A stretch of DNA of 13,161 nucleotides from Bermanella sp034111105 (GCA_034111105.1 JAWUXY010000140.1:1-13161), one strand, 5' to 3'. Shown: positions 6,832 through 13,161, counted from the first letter of the stretch. The notes: a model not told the origin generated them from the sequence alone. Made by a program: numbers and translations.

Positions 6832-7311
6832 ATGATGAAAATCAACCGTATCACATCCATTATTTTCGCGGCTATTACGTTAGTAACTGTGCCCGCTATT
6901 AGTCATGCAAAAACATCAGACTGTCAGACCTATATCGGCTTTTCTGAAAACTATAACGACATGGACCCATTCATAACCATTGACTTTAAGGCCAGTATTA
7001 ATAAATTGCCTGAAGAAGAAAAAACCAAGGCTCAAGCACTGTACAATCAGCTAACTGAGTTTGAAAATAATATAACTGAAGACGAGTTGTCTATTGAAGA
7101 GGAAACTAGAATCAACATACTGTATAGCCGACTAGATAATATATTTATGAGTTCTAATGTCGACCATGTAGAGATAGATTTATTAAAGAACTTATCTGAT
7201 GCAGACCAACTTAAAGCGCTTATTCTATGGCGAAAAATCAGCAATAAAAAATGCGCTGACAATATTGATGAATCATTCGTTGAACTAGATGAGTTACTGA
7301 GCGCCAACTGA
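6832..7311 (+). CDS. Small exported helical protein with three internal repeats, divergent from the two-component operon
   Basis: A 159-residue protein of unrecognised family. A signal peptide ends at about AISHA (residue 26), so the mature protein (about 133 residues) is probably periplasmic. It is acidic and predicted helical. By eye it has three copies of one helical motif: LPEEEKTKAQALYNQL (59-74), LSIEEETRINILYSRL (86-101) and LSDADQLKALILWRKI (121-136). They share L-[PS]-x-x-[ED], then a basic residue in phase, Leu, an aromatic and a final Leu/Ile. Two cysteines (31 and 141) flank the repeat region and could form a disulfide. The start has a good ribosome site (AAGGA) and a second ATG directly follows. 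The repeats recall the LTxxQ motifs of Spy/CpxP chaperones, and cpxP is likewise divergent from cpxRA, but homology is not shown. A role as accessory sensor or output of the two-component system is inferred. Confidence 0.85.
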   Translation: MMKINRITSIIFAAITLVTVPAISHAKTSDCQTYIGFSENYNDMDPFITIDFKASINKLPEEEKTKAQALYNQLTEFENNITEDELSIEEETRINILYSRLDNIFMSSNVDHVEIDLLKNLSDADQLKALILWRKISNKKCADNIDESFVELDELLSAN

Positions 7312-7319
7312 TAGTCAAG

Positions 7320-7361
7320 CCCTGTTTAATATTCATATGCTAAATTTAAACAGGGTTTTTT
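7320..7361 (+). terminator. Rho-independent terminator of the small exported protein gene
   Basis: CCCTGTTTAA (7320-7329) and TTAAACAGGG (7346-7355) form a perfect 10-bp stem with a 16-base loop, followed by six T. It begins 9 bases after the stop codon, so the small protein gene is probably monocistronic. Confidence 0.9.
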
Positions 7362-7660
7362 ATATTAAAATACCTACAATGCCATAACCGCACTATTTTC
7401 ATCTTAAAGTAACGCACTATTCAACTTACCAAATTGCAGATATTTTTAACTTTAAGCCTCAGCAAGGTCACTTTAATTAACATATTTAAAGACGTATTAC
7501 TCTCACACAAGTGACTTGTAATTAAGTAAAATAATTCGAATTTATGGACCAGTACTTTAAAATATAGTCTTCCTCACACTTCCCCATTGCTGAGCAAAGC
7601 ATTAATCCGTTACACTCACGCCCCATTATCATCGTTATTCGTTAAACATATTGGGTTGCA
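7362..7660. other. AT-rich intergenic stretch upstream of cmoM
   Basis: Between the terminator and cmoM I see no convincing ORF, RNA gene or repeat. Weak promoter-like hexamers exist (TTGTAA at 7516-7521, TATAGT at 7563-7568), but none pairs at a proper spacing. It presumably carries the cmoM promoter. Confidence 0.4.
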
Positions 7661-8422
7661 ATGGATCGGAATTTCGACGGCTTATCTGAGCGCTTTAACA
7701 GCCAAATCTATGGCACGCTCAAAGGACAATTACGCTTAAAAATGCTCGATCTCGATTTAGCCTCGATAGTGCAAACCCAAACTAAACATTCTGTATTGGA
7801 TGTCGGTGGCGGGATGGGGCAATTCTCTTCGGCGCTATTGGCTCAGGGGCACGATGTAACGATCACTGACTTAAGCCAAGAAATGCTTGATGAAGCAAAA
7901 TTAATTTATCAAGAAGTGGCGCCGCAAAAACACGCGCAGTTTTTATGCTCACCTTTGCAATCATTACCTGACACGCTCAAACAAACTTATGACCTAGTGT
8001 TAAATCATGCTGTTTTAGAGTGGTTAAAATCACCACTAGACGCAATTGCCACGTTACAACAACTGGTTAAGCCGGGCGGTCATTTAAGCTTGATGTTTTA
8101 CAATCGTCACGCAATCGTTTGGCGTAACCTAATGAACGGTTCATGGCAACGTGCTCATAATGATTTTTTTCACCACGATAAAAATAACTTAATGCCGCAA
8201 AATCCTTTAGACCCAAACGACGTATTAAATAAAGCACAATCATTGGGTTTAGAATTAAAATCTTGGCGCGGAATTCGTTGTGTGTACGACCATATGCACA
8301 AACACTTTCGTGATAAAAAAACCCTTGATGAATTTGTAGCATTAGAAAAAACCATAGGTTTAAAACCACCCTATCGCGATTTAGGGCGCTATATGCATAT
8401 GGTATTTACCAAGCCAAAATAA
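7661..8422 (+). CDS. cmoM: tRNA 5-carboxymethoxyuridine methyltransferase CmoM
   Basis: A 253-residue class I SAM methyltransferase. In E. coli CmoM (formerly SmtA) methylates the carboxyl of cmo5U34 to give mcmo5U in several tRNAs, the last step of the pathway begun by CmoA and CmoB, both encoded further on. Visible matches to E. coli CmoM are the start DRNFDGLSERF, IYGTLKGQLR (Arg25), the SAM loop LDVGGGMGQF (46-55), acidic Asp70 in ITDLSQEM, LNHAVLEWL, the motif PGGHLSLMFYN, and LGRYMH near the C-terminus. Length equals the family norm. ATG at 7661 is the only reasonable start because an in-frame TAA lies six codons upstream; the ribosome site is weak. It is apparently a single-gene transcript, convergent with the Rid-family gene. 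Confidence 0.95.
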   Translation: MDRNFDGLSERFNSQIYGTLKGQLRLKMLDLDLASIVQTQTKHSVLDVGGGMGQFSSALLAQGHDVTITDLSQEMLDEAKLIYQEVAPQKHAQFLCSPLQSLPDTLKQTYDLVLNHAVLEWLKSPLDAIATLQQLVKPGGHLSLMFYNRHAIVWRNLMNGSWQRAHNDFFHHDKNNLMPQNPLDPNDVLNKAQSLGLELKSWRGIRCVYDHMHKHFRDKKTLDEFVALEKTIGLKPPYRDLGRYMHMVFTKPK

Positions 8423-8439
8423 AAATATATTAAACGCTG

Positions 8440-8473
8440 AAAAGTAATATAAATAGTGCTGACAGCTACTTTT
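8440..8473. terminator. Likely bidirectional terminator between cmoM and the Rid-family gene
   Basis: AAAAGTA (8440-8446) and TACTTTT (8467-8473) are perfect inverted copies flanking an inner GCT-GAC-AGC stem-loop (8458-8466). The right arm ends in T on the plus strand and the left arm ends in T on the minus strand, as in two-way terminators. The right arm overlaps the stop codon of the Rid-family gene. The stem is weak. Confidence 0.45.
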
Positions 8474-8846
8474 ACAAGCAACCTATCATCGCTTCAACTT
8501 CAATATTGATTTGGTCTGAAAATAGCGCGTTCACGTTTATTAATGCACTGGCAGGCAAATGTTTGCCGTATATTTCAAACAGTGTATCCCTTAATAACGA
8601 TATATCGGTCATGTCACTCACAAACAATGTCACCTTTATTAAGTGTGCCAGTGATGTTTGGTTTGCCTCACATATTATGTTTAATTGAGAAAAAATTTCT
8701 CGAGCTTGTACATCGATACTTTTACCCTGTGCCTGACTACCAAACGCGGTGAGGCCAGAAGTATACAAAACATTATTGTGCGTCACGCTATGAGAATAAG
8801 GGCCCACAACAGGGCCTAACTCAGAATAATTATGCCTATTAATCAT
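8472..8846 (-). CDS. RidA/YjgF/UK114-family protein lacking the catalytic arginine
   Basis: A 124-residue soluble protein. Family marks are GPVVGPYSHSV (Tyr17), NNVLYTSGLT, IKVTLFVSDM and the C-terminal IEVEAMI. Proteins of this family normally form trimers; RidA itself hydrolyses reactive enamine/imine intermediates from PLP enzymes using an arginine in PARSCVEV. Here the equivalent stretch is LPASALINV, with Ser100 at the Arg position, so it is probably a different Rid subgroup without RidA deaminase activity. The start is ATG at 8846. A longer frame to 8993 exists, but its extra 49 residues read through the overlapping DUF2798 gene and match no Rid protein. The start overlaps that gene by 8 bases (ATGATTAA), so the two are translationally coupled. 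Last gene of the operon. Confidence 0.88.
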   Translation of the reverse strand: MINRHNYSELGPVVGPYSHSVTHNNVLYTSGLTAFGSQAQGKSIDVQAREIFSQLNIICEANQTSLAHLIKVTLFVSDMTDISLLRDTLFEIYGKHLPASALINVNALFSDQINIEVEAMIGCL

Positions 8847-9075
8847 GACGAGGGTCTCGTTTGGTTTTCTGAGTAATAAATGTGGCCAACTTATGTATTT
8901 CTGGTGCACTAAACAGCGATATGGTTGCCGCAGCAGGCCAGCCCAGCATAAACGCATGGCACCATTGTTGGTAAAAGTCATCCGTCCAACCAAGATTGAT
9001 CCACGTCACCCAAGCCGTCATCAGTGATGACAACAAAAACGACATGAGTAAAGCAAATATGATGCGGTGCTTCAT
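8839..9075 (-). CDS. DUF2798 small membrane protein
   Basis: A 78-residue protein with two hydrophobic segments, about residues 4-27 (IIFALLMSFLLSSLMTAWVTW) shortened by polar residues at its end, and about 41-60 (FMLGWPAAATISLF). The arrangement RIIFALLMS, SxLMTAWVTWINLG, then FMLGWPxA is characteristic of DUF2798, a family of small inner-membrane proteins with no assigned function. It is the middle gene of an operon: its ATG overlaps the upstream ABM gene by 4 bases (ATGA), and its end overlaps the downstream Rid gene by 8 bases. The close coupling suggests the three products work in the same process. No enzymatic residue pattern can be pointed to. Confidence 0.85.
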   Translation of the reverse strand: MKHRIIFALLMSFLLSSLMTAWVTWINLGWTDDFYQQWCHAFMLGWPAAATISLFSAPEIHKLATFITQKTKRDPRHD

Positions 9076-9359
9076 GTGCGTTTCTCCAGTTTTTCGATGT
9101 ACATCACCTCAGTCAGTGATTGCGTTAAGTAAGCCTTGGTGTGCGCCATTTCGAAATGGTTTTTCAACGCATCTTCGTTAATCCATTCTTCCCATAAGGT
9201 AAATAACTGGGGGTGATCTCGATGTTGTAAAACATCAAAAAAGAGACAGCCAGGCTCTTGAACGGTTTGCGCTTGCAACTCGATCAACGCCTGCTTGATC
9301 TCTTCTACTGGTTTAGCTGATGTGACCTTAAGGCCCGCGCTTATCCAAAGTTTGCTCAT
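9072..9359 (-). CDS. ABM-domain protein (putative quinol monooxygenase / antibiotic biosynthesis monooxygenase family)
   Basis: A 95-residue small protein covering a single dimeric alpha+beta barrel (ABM) domain. Visible marks are VEEIKQALIELQAQTVQEPGCLFFDVLQ, typical of the helix then strand with the EPGC turn, FTLWEEWINEDALKNHFEMAHTKAYL, in which the W-E-W-x-[ND] and the following HF/H motif are family hallmarks, and a closing MYIEKLEK strand. Members include cofactor-free quinol monooxygenases such as YgiN, and many of unknown substrate. It is the first gene of the ABM-DUF2798-Rid operon and is divergent from a LysR regulator 110 bp away, which probably controls it. Aromatic or quinone oxidation or detoxification is a reasonable guess, not shown. 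Confidence 0.9.
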   Translation of the reverse strand: MSKLWISAGLKVTSAKPVEEIKQALIELQAQTVQEPGCLFFDVLQHRDHPQLFTLWEEWINEDALKNHFEMAHTKAYLTQSLTEVMYIEKLEKRT

Positions 9360-9413
9360 GGTTTATCTCCGTGAATGAAACAGACAGTCATAATGTGAGA
9401 TAAATATAGTTAC

Positions 9414-9467
9414 TTTCAAATTTGAAATATATACTTTAAAATGAACTCATTAATTCCAAATATGAAA
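9414..9467. promoter_or_regulatory. Two related LysR-type operator palindromes between the divergent genes
   Basis: TTTCAAATTTGAAA at 9414-9427 is a perfect 14-bp palindrome. TTCCAAATATGAAA at 9454-9467 repeats it with two changes, 40 bp (about four helical turns) away. Both fit the T-N11-A form of LysR boxes. The second ends two bases before the regulator's ATG, so binding there should repress the regulator, while the first is placed to control the ABM operon. Confidence 0.6.
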
Positions 9468-9469
9468 TC

Positions 9470-10366
9470 ATGTATGACGACATCGTTTTATTCATTCATA
9501 TCGTGCAACAACAAGGCCTAGCGGCAGCCGCGCAGAAGCTAGGTTTACCTGCGGCAACCGTTACGCGGCGTTTAAAGCGATTAGAAGAATCGGTTGCTAG
9601 TCAGCTAATTCATCGCTCGGCACGGCAATTTGTGCTCACAGGCGAAGGGGAGATATTTTATCAAGCCTATGCAGGGCTGGTTGAACAGCTAGAGCATACT
9701 CAGCAGCAACTCAGTAACGACCTGCACACTTTAAATGGCCCATTAAAAGTACTGGCACCCACAAACATCTCAACTGGGTTGTTGCAGCCCATGTGGTCTA
9801 ATTTCATAAAGACATACCCGGATATAAAACTGGAATTAACATTAAGCAACCGCATTGAAGATATGCTGACATCAGGCGCTGATATTGCTTTGCGCATAGG
9901 GCCACAGGAATCGTCTTCACTTTATCAAAAACGCGTCGGCTCACTGCATACATTGATTGTGGCCAGCCCAGATTATCTAAAGAAAAATGGCGCACCAGAC
10001 ACCTTAGAGCAATTAACTCAACATGACTTAATTGGGGTAAGTACCCTATCAACCTGGAAAATGAGCCATCTGTTATCGGGTAAAACACAAGAAATTCGCC
10101 CTCGTTTTTCAACCTTTGTAAATGACGTTAAATTTGCATCGCAACTCGTATGTGATGGCATCGGCATATCATTACTGCCCAACAGTGAAGTTAATCATCA
10201 TTTAAAAGCAGGTGAGCTTGTGCGTGTATTAGACCCTTGGGAAGGGCCTGAAAGAGAGCTATATACCATTTGGCCATCCGGTAAATTGCTAAACGCTAAA
10301 GCCAAGTGCTTACGAGATTATATTGAGGTTTACATGGCAAAGACCATGGCCAATAATAAAATATAA
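9470..10366 (+). CDS. LysR-family transcriptional regulator
   Basis: A 298-residue regulator of usual LysR length. The N-terminal winged helix-turn-helix (about residues 1-60) reads VQQQGLAAAAQKLGLPAATVTRRLKRLEE and then LIHRSARQFVLTGEGEIFY, the standard LysR signature. The substrate-binding half covers about 88-290, with PLKVLAPTNISTGLLQPMWSNF opening the first lobe, DIALRIGP at the hinge, and GIGISLLPNSEV late in the domain. The co-inducer cannot be read from sequence. It is transcribed away from the ABM-DUF2798-Rid operon, the classical layout in which the regulator controls its divergent neighbour, and two palindromes lie in the gap. Start chosen at the ATG 9470, giving the normal LysR N-terminus; no strong ribosome site is visible. 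Confidence 0.95.
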   Translation: MYDDIVLFIHIVQQQGLAAAAQKLGLPAATVTRRLKRLEESVASQLIHRSARQFVLTGEGEIFYQAYAGLVEQLEHTQQQLSNDLHTLNGPLKVLAPTNISTGLLQPMWSNFIKTYPDIKLELTLSNRIEDMLTSGADIALRIGPQESSSLYQKRVGSLHTLIVASPDYLKKNGAPDTLEQLTQHDLIGVSTLSTWKMSHLLSGKTQEIRPRFSTFVNDVKFASQLVCDGIGISLLPNSEVNHHLKAGELVRVLDPWEGPERELYTIWPSGKLLNAKAKCLRDYIEVYMAKTMANNKI

Positions 10367-10407
10367 ACTCATTAATACGATTTACGGCGCGTTAAAAACG
10401 AAAGCTT

Positions 10408-10881
10408 ATGACCCCTGCTATTAAACTTGCACAAAAAAACAAAATTAATCACACCATTCATGAATACCAACATGATGCGAATCACCCATCGTTTGGTGAA
10501 GAAGCGTCTGAAAAACTCGGCGTCTCGCAAGCACAAGTATTTAAAACACTCGTAATCGAATTAGACACAAAAGCATTAGCCGTATGCATTATTCCCGTAA
10601 GCCATACTCTTAATTTAAAAGCCGCGGCCAAACGCGCAAACGCAAAAAAAGCAACCATGGCCGATAAACACGACGTACAGCGCAGTACTGGCTATGTGTT
10701 AGGAGGCGTAAGTCCACTTGGGCAAAAGAAACGATTATTAACCCTGATTGATGATTCAGCAAATGCGTTTGAAACGATTTATGTCAGTGCGGGTAAACGC
10801 GGGTTAGAAATTGAATTGGCGCCACAAGATTTGCAATCTCTTTGCAGCGCACAATTTGCTAACATTAAAAATGAAGGTTAA
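10408..10881 (+). CDS. ybaK: Cys-tRNA(Pro) deacylase YbaK
   Basis: A 157-residue single-domain trans-editing enzyme. YbaK hydrolyses cysteine mischarged onto tRNA-Pro by prolyl-tRNA synthetase, working in complex with ProRS. The sequence follows E. coli YbaK nearly end to end: MTPAIKLAQKNKI, HEYQHD (Tyr20), the essential lysine in VFKTLVI (Lys46), MADKHDVQRSTGYVLGGVSPLGQKKRLLTLID, and IYVSAGKRGLEIEL. The GG-SPLGQKKR segment is the substrate-pocket signature that separates YbaK from ProX/YeaK relatives. Length matches the family norm. It is 41 bp downstream of the LysR gene on the same strand, so it may be co-transcribed with it or have its own promoter. Its stop is only 2 bp from the stop of the convergent cmoB. 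Confidence 0.96.
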   Translation: MTPAIKLAQKNKINHTIHEYQHDANHPSFGEEASEKLGVSQAQVFKTLVIELDTKALAVCIIPVSHTLNLKAAAKRANAKKATMADKHDVQRSTGYVLGGVSPLGQKKRLLTLIDDSANAFETIYVSAGKRGLEIELAPQDLQSLCSAQFANIKNEG

Positions 10882-10883
10882 GA

Positions 10884-11897
10884 CTAAACGTTCGCAATAA
10901 TCGTAGCACGTAAAGGTGCAGGATGCCCTTCAACGGTTTTGCTTGGATCATTTGGGTCTAGAAAATCCGTTAACGAATTATACTGCATCCAATCTGTGGT
11001 GTGCTGCTCGTCTAGACTTGTGTAGTTTTGCTCAACAATGCGTACGTTTTTAAACCCTAAACGGCGCATCCATTGGCATAGGGTTTTTGCACTGGGTAAA
11101 AACCATACGTTACGCATCATGGCGTAGCGATCGTCGGGTACTAATACTTCGCCCTCTTCACCTTCTACTACCAAAGTTTCAAGTACCACTTCCCCACCGG
11201 GGCGTAATGCTTGTTGCAATTCAGTTAAATGATCAAGGGGCGATTTACGATGATACAGCACACCCATACTAAACACGGTGTCAAAGGCACGTAAATTGGC
11301 TGGCACATCTTCCATTTTAAACGGCAATAAATGCACGGGGATATTGTCTTTTTTAGCCGCCGCCACGTATTTTTTCGCTGCTTCAAATTGCCAAAAAAAT
11401 AATTTACTTGGGTCAATACCCACCACGCGTTGCGCACCGGCACCTAACATGCGCCACATGTGATAACCACTGCCACAACCTACGTCTAAAATAGTCCGCC
11501 CTTTTAAGGGTGCTAAGTGGGGTTCAATGCGGTCCCATTTCCAATCACTGCGCCATTCGGTTTCAACAAACGTATCAAAAAATTGAAATGGGCCTTTGCG
11601 CCATGGCATTAACCCTTGCAAAGCCGCCAGCGCTTGCTGGTTCTGTTCTGGATTAATATCATCACTTTGAAATTCAACCGCGCTTTTATTCAGCTCACAT
11701 GTCACATTGTTGAGTTCTGGCAATTGCAAAAAAGCATCTAACCAACGCTGCATATCACCATGAGGCGTCGCCACGTAAAAATCATGCAGTTGTTGTTCAA
11801 TCACGCTGCCCCATTTATTAAACGGTTGTTTTTCCGTTTGCATAAATTCAACAAGGTCTTGGTAATAATGAGTGAACCAGTTTTCAGTTAATTCCAT
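10884..11897 (-). CDS. cmoB: tRNA U34 carboxymethyltransferase CmoB
   Basis: A 337-residue enzyme that transfers the carboxymethyl group of carboxy-SAM to 5-hydroxyuridine 34 of tRNA, forming cmo5U (widens wobble decoding). Clear identity to E. coli CmoB: LMPWRKGPFQFF with Lys101, DTFVETEWRSDWKWDRIEPHL, SAM loop LDVGCGSGYHMWRMLGAGA (137-155), GIDPSKLFFWQFEA, SMGVLYHRKSPLDHL with Tyr215, VPDDRYAMMRNVWFLPS, and TVEGHPAPLRA with Arg330. Lys101, Tyr215 and Arg330 correspond to E. coli Lys91, Tyr200 and Arg315, known carboxy-SAM contacts. It follows cmoA after 5 bp on the same strand, forming an operon. It is slightly longer than E. coli CmoB (323), with extra residues in the N-terminal part and before the PVHLLPF strand. 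Confidence 0.97.
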   Translation of the reverse strand: MELTENWFTHYYQDLVEFMQTEKQPFNKWGSVIEQQLHDFYVATPHGDMQRWLDAFLQLPELNNVTCELNKSAVEFQSDDINPEQNQQALAALQGLMPWRKGPFQFFDTFVETEWRSDWKWDRIEPHLAPLKGRTILDVGCGSGYHMWRMLGAGAQRVVGIDPSKLFFWQFEAAKKYVAAAKKDNIPVHLLPFKMEDVPANLRAFDTVFSMGVLYHRKSPLDHLTELQQALRPGGEVVLETLVVEGEEGEVLVPDDRYAMMRNVWFLPSAKTLCQWMRRLGFKNVRIVEQNYTSLDEQHTTDWMQYNSLTDFLDPNDPSKTVEGHPAPLRATIIANV

Positions 11898-11902
11898 GGG
11901 TA

Positions 11903-12625
11903 TTATTTAACCGCAATAAACGAAGTAAAGTTAAAGCACTGATACCAAGTATAGGCTTTTGAAAAACCGGCCTGCTTTAAACGTTGAATATGATCGTGTG
12001 AGGTTTCGGGCACCAAGACGTTTTCAAGTGCGCTGCGCTTTTGGCTCACTTCTAAATCGCTGTAGCCATTGGCTCGTTTAAAATCCCAGTGCAATTCTTG
12101 CTGAAGCGTTTGCTCTGGCTCATCAAAACTGATTTTTTCTGAGAGTATTAACGCACCGCCTGGCAACATGGCATCGTATAAGCGTTGAATCAGTGCTTGG
12201 CGTTTTTCAAGCGGTATAAACTGCAATGTGAAATTGAGGGTCACAACCGATGCACGGCTGTAATCAAATGCCGTGGCGTCCCCCTCAACTAATTCAACTG
12301 GCACCGTGGCATCATCGATATCCACATAACTCTGGCAGCGTTTAAGCATGGCCGCCGCGTTATCAATGCCAATCACCTTACAGCCTTCGAGTTTCACACC
12401 ATGACGCATGGCCAGTAACGATGAGCCCAGCGAACAGCCTAAATCATACAAATGGCTATCAGCCTGAGCGTATTGCTCAGTGATAATGCCGATCATCGGG
12501 ATGATCATGTTATAGCCAGGCACCGAACGCTTAATCATGTCGGGAAAGACACGAGCGACAGCCTCGTCAAAAGCAAAAGCATCTAATGCTTCACGGTCAT
12601 TTGCGTAAATACGGTCGCGGGACAT
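11903..12625 (-). CDS. cmoA: Carboxy-S-adenosyl-L-methionine synthase CmoA
   Basis: A 240-residue SAM-dependent enzyme that uses prephenate to convert SAM into carboxy-SAM, the donor used by CmoB. E. coli-like landmarks are FAFDEAVARVFPDMIKRSVPGY (Tyr38), SAM loop YDLGCSLGSS (60-69), GIDNAAAML, VVTLNFTLQFI, PGGALILSEK, HWDFKRANGYSDLEVSQKRSALENV with Arg197 as the expected prephenate-binding arginine, and a closing WYQCFNFTSFIAVK. I chose the ATG at 12625, which gives the usual short N-terminus (MSRDRIYA); a GTG at 12643 would add six residues with no family support. It is the first gene of the cmoA-cmoB operon, divergent from the SDR gene across 164 bp. Confidence 0.97.
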   Translation of the reverse strand: MSRDRIYANDREALDAFAFDEAVARVFPDMIKRSVPGYNMIIPMIGIITEQYAQADSHLYDLGCSLGSSLLAMRHGVKLEGCKVIGIDNAAAMLKRCQSYVDIDDATVPVELVEGDATAFDYSRASVVTLNFTLQFIPLEKRQALIQRLYDAMLPGGALILSEKISFDEPEQTLQQELHWDFKRANGYSDLEVSQKRSALENVLVPETSHDHIQRLKQAGFSKAYTWYQCFNFTSFIAVK

Positions 12626-12789
12626 AACGCACCCAAGGCTCACTTAAAAAGGTGCTGCATTCTACTCAATATGAGCGGTGGTTTCACCTTAAGTGACCGG
12701 CTTTTAAGCAGAATCTGACGGAAAACGCCCTAGTGAGCCCCATCAAAGGGGAGTAGGCTAAAACTCTTGTTCACCACGCCGGAATTAAT
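12626..12789. promoter_or_regulatory. Divergent intergenic region of cmoA and the SDR gene
   Basis: Must hold promoters for both genes, but no well-spaced consensus promoter stands out. A small inverted repeat, CCCC-ATCAAA-GGGG, lies at about 12738-12751, too short to call. GGAA six bases before the SDR start is a usable ribosome site. Confidence 0.35.
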
Positions 12790-13161
12790 ATGCATGCATT
12801 TGTCACTGGCGCCACAGGCTTTATCGGCCAACACCTCGTTGAGCAACTGCTAAAGCAGGGCTGGCAAGTTACTGCCTTGTATCGCAACAAAGACAAACGC
12901 TATGCAAGTGAACATGGGGCCATTCACTGGCAATACGGTCAACTGCAACACATACAAAGCCTACGCGATGCCATGCCCGAATCAGTGGATGCCGTGTTTC
13001 ACCTCGCCAGCGATACCAGTAACTGGAGCCTTAACCACAGTCGTCAATATCAAACCAATGTGCTGGGCACTCATAACCTTGCCAAAGTGGCTCTCGAAAA
13101 AAATGCCATTCGTTTTATTCACACCAGTTCCCTTGCCGTTTATGGTTTTCATGATGACGTG
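12790..13161 (+). CDS. NAD-dependent epimerase/dehydratase (extended SDR), 3' end beyond window
   Basis: The first 124 residues of an extended short-chain dehydrogenase/reductase. The Rossmann dinucleotide motif is at the very start: FVTGATGFIGQHLVEQLL (TGxxGxxG). VFHLASDTSNW (the HxAs motif after strand 4), a QTNVLGTHNL helix and IHTSSLAVYG (the active-site serine region) follow. The YxxxK catalytic pair would lie past the window edge, so activity and substrate cannot be judged; sugar-nucleotide epimerase, dihydroflavonol-reductase-like and steroid dehydrogenase-like members all begin this way. ATG 12790 is supported by GGAA six bases upstream and by the motif beginning at residue 4, as is usual. 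It is divergent from cmoA. Confidence 0.92.
   Translation, partial: MHAFVTGATGFIGQHLVEQLLKQGWQVTALYRNKDKRYASEHGAIHWQYGQLQHIQSLRDAMPESVDAVFHLASDTSNWSLNHSRQYQTNVLGTHNLAKVALEKNAIRFIHTSSLAVYGFHDDV

Noticed and set aside
7047..7307. Minus-strand serine-rich frame opposite the small exported protein
   Set aside because: Serine-rich composition is what antisense of acidic, Glu/Asp-rich coding gives; there is no ribosome site or signal.
4231..7361. Naming the regulator-kinase-small protein set cpxR, cpxA and cpxP
   Set aside because: The receiver is more OmpR-like, the kinase periplasmic domain is unfamiliar and the small protein lacks true LTxxQ motifs; only the layout is similar.
8847..8993. N-terminal extension of the Rid-family frame up to 8993 (173 residues in total)
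   Set aside because: The extra 49 residues are a frame shadow of the DUF2798 gene and match no Rid protein; the ATG at 8846 gives the normal family N-terminus and overlaps DUF2798 by 8 bases.
12626..12643. GTG start for CmoA at 12643
   Set aside because: It adds six residues not seen at CmoA N-termini; the ATG at 12625 matches the family start.

Overview
The window looks like chromosomal DNA of a moderately AT-rich gammaproteobacterium, probably marine or Oceanospirillales/Alteromonadales-like. That placement is an inference from the full set of tRNA wobble-uridine genes cmoA, cmoB and cmoM, a close YbaK homologue, a YfaZ-like outer-membrane protein and a DUF2798 protein. Genes are tightly packed. 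No rRNA, tRNA, insertion sequence, CRISPR array or phage gene was seen.

Layout. (1) 1-3943, minus strand: a YfaZ-like outer-membrane barrel, then a class V PLP aminotransferase with a TTG start, then (3 bp later) a large 7TMR-DISM hybrid sensor kinase that runs off the left edge. The catalytic ATPase region of this kinase appears degenerate. (2) 4231-7361: an OmpR-type response regulator and an EnvZ-type sensor kinase overlapping by 7 bp on the minus strand. Facing them is a divergent gene for a small exported helical protein that carries three copies of an LxxxE/D-type helical motif. The 364-bp region between them holds three GTATC repeats at exact 10-bp spacing inside a 14-bp-arm inverted repeat. 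The layout recalls cpxP/cpxRA, although the proteins are not clearly Cpx. (3) 7661-8422: CmoM, the tRNA mcmo5U34 methyltransferase. (4) 8472-10366: a three-gene overlapping minus-strand operon (ABM monooxygenase, DUF2798 membrane protein, RidA-like protein without the catalytic arginine), divergent from a LysR-type regulator, with two related palindromes between them. (5) 10408-12625: YbaK Cys-tRNA(Pro) deacylase, convergent with the cmoA-cmoB operon. (6) 12790 to the right edge: the start of an extended SDR (NAD-dependent epimerase/dehydratase).

How the parts work together. CmoA makes carboxy-SAM, CmoB transfers the carboxymethyl group to ho5U34 of tRNA, and CmoM methylates the resulting cmo5U to mcmo5U. 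With YbaK nearby, 7.6-12.6 kb is rich in translation-fidelity genes. The most novel-looking parts are the two-component locus with its triple-repeat periplasmic protein and operator array, the likely pseudokinase hybrid sensor, and the LysR-linked ABM/DUF2798/Rid operon.
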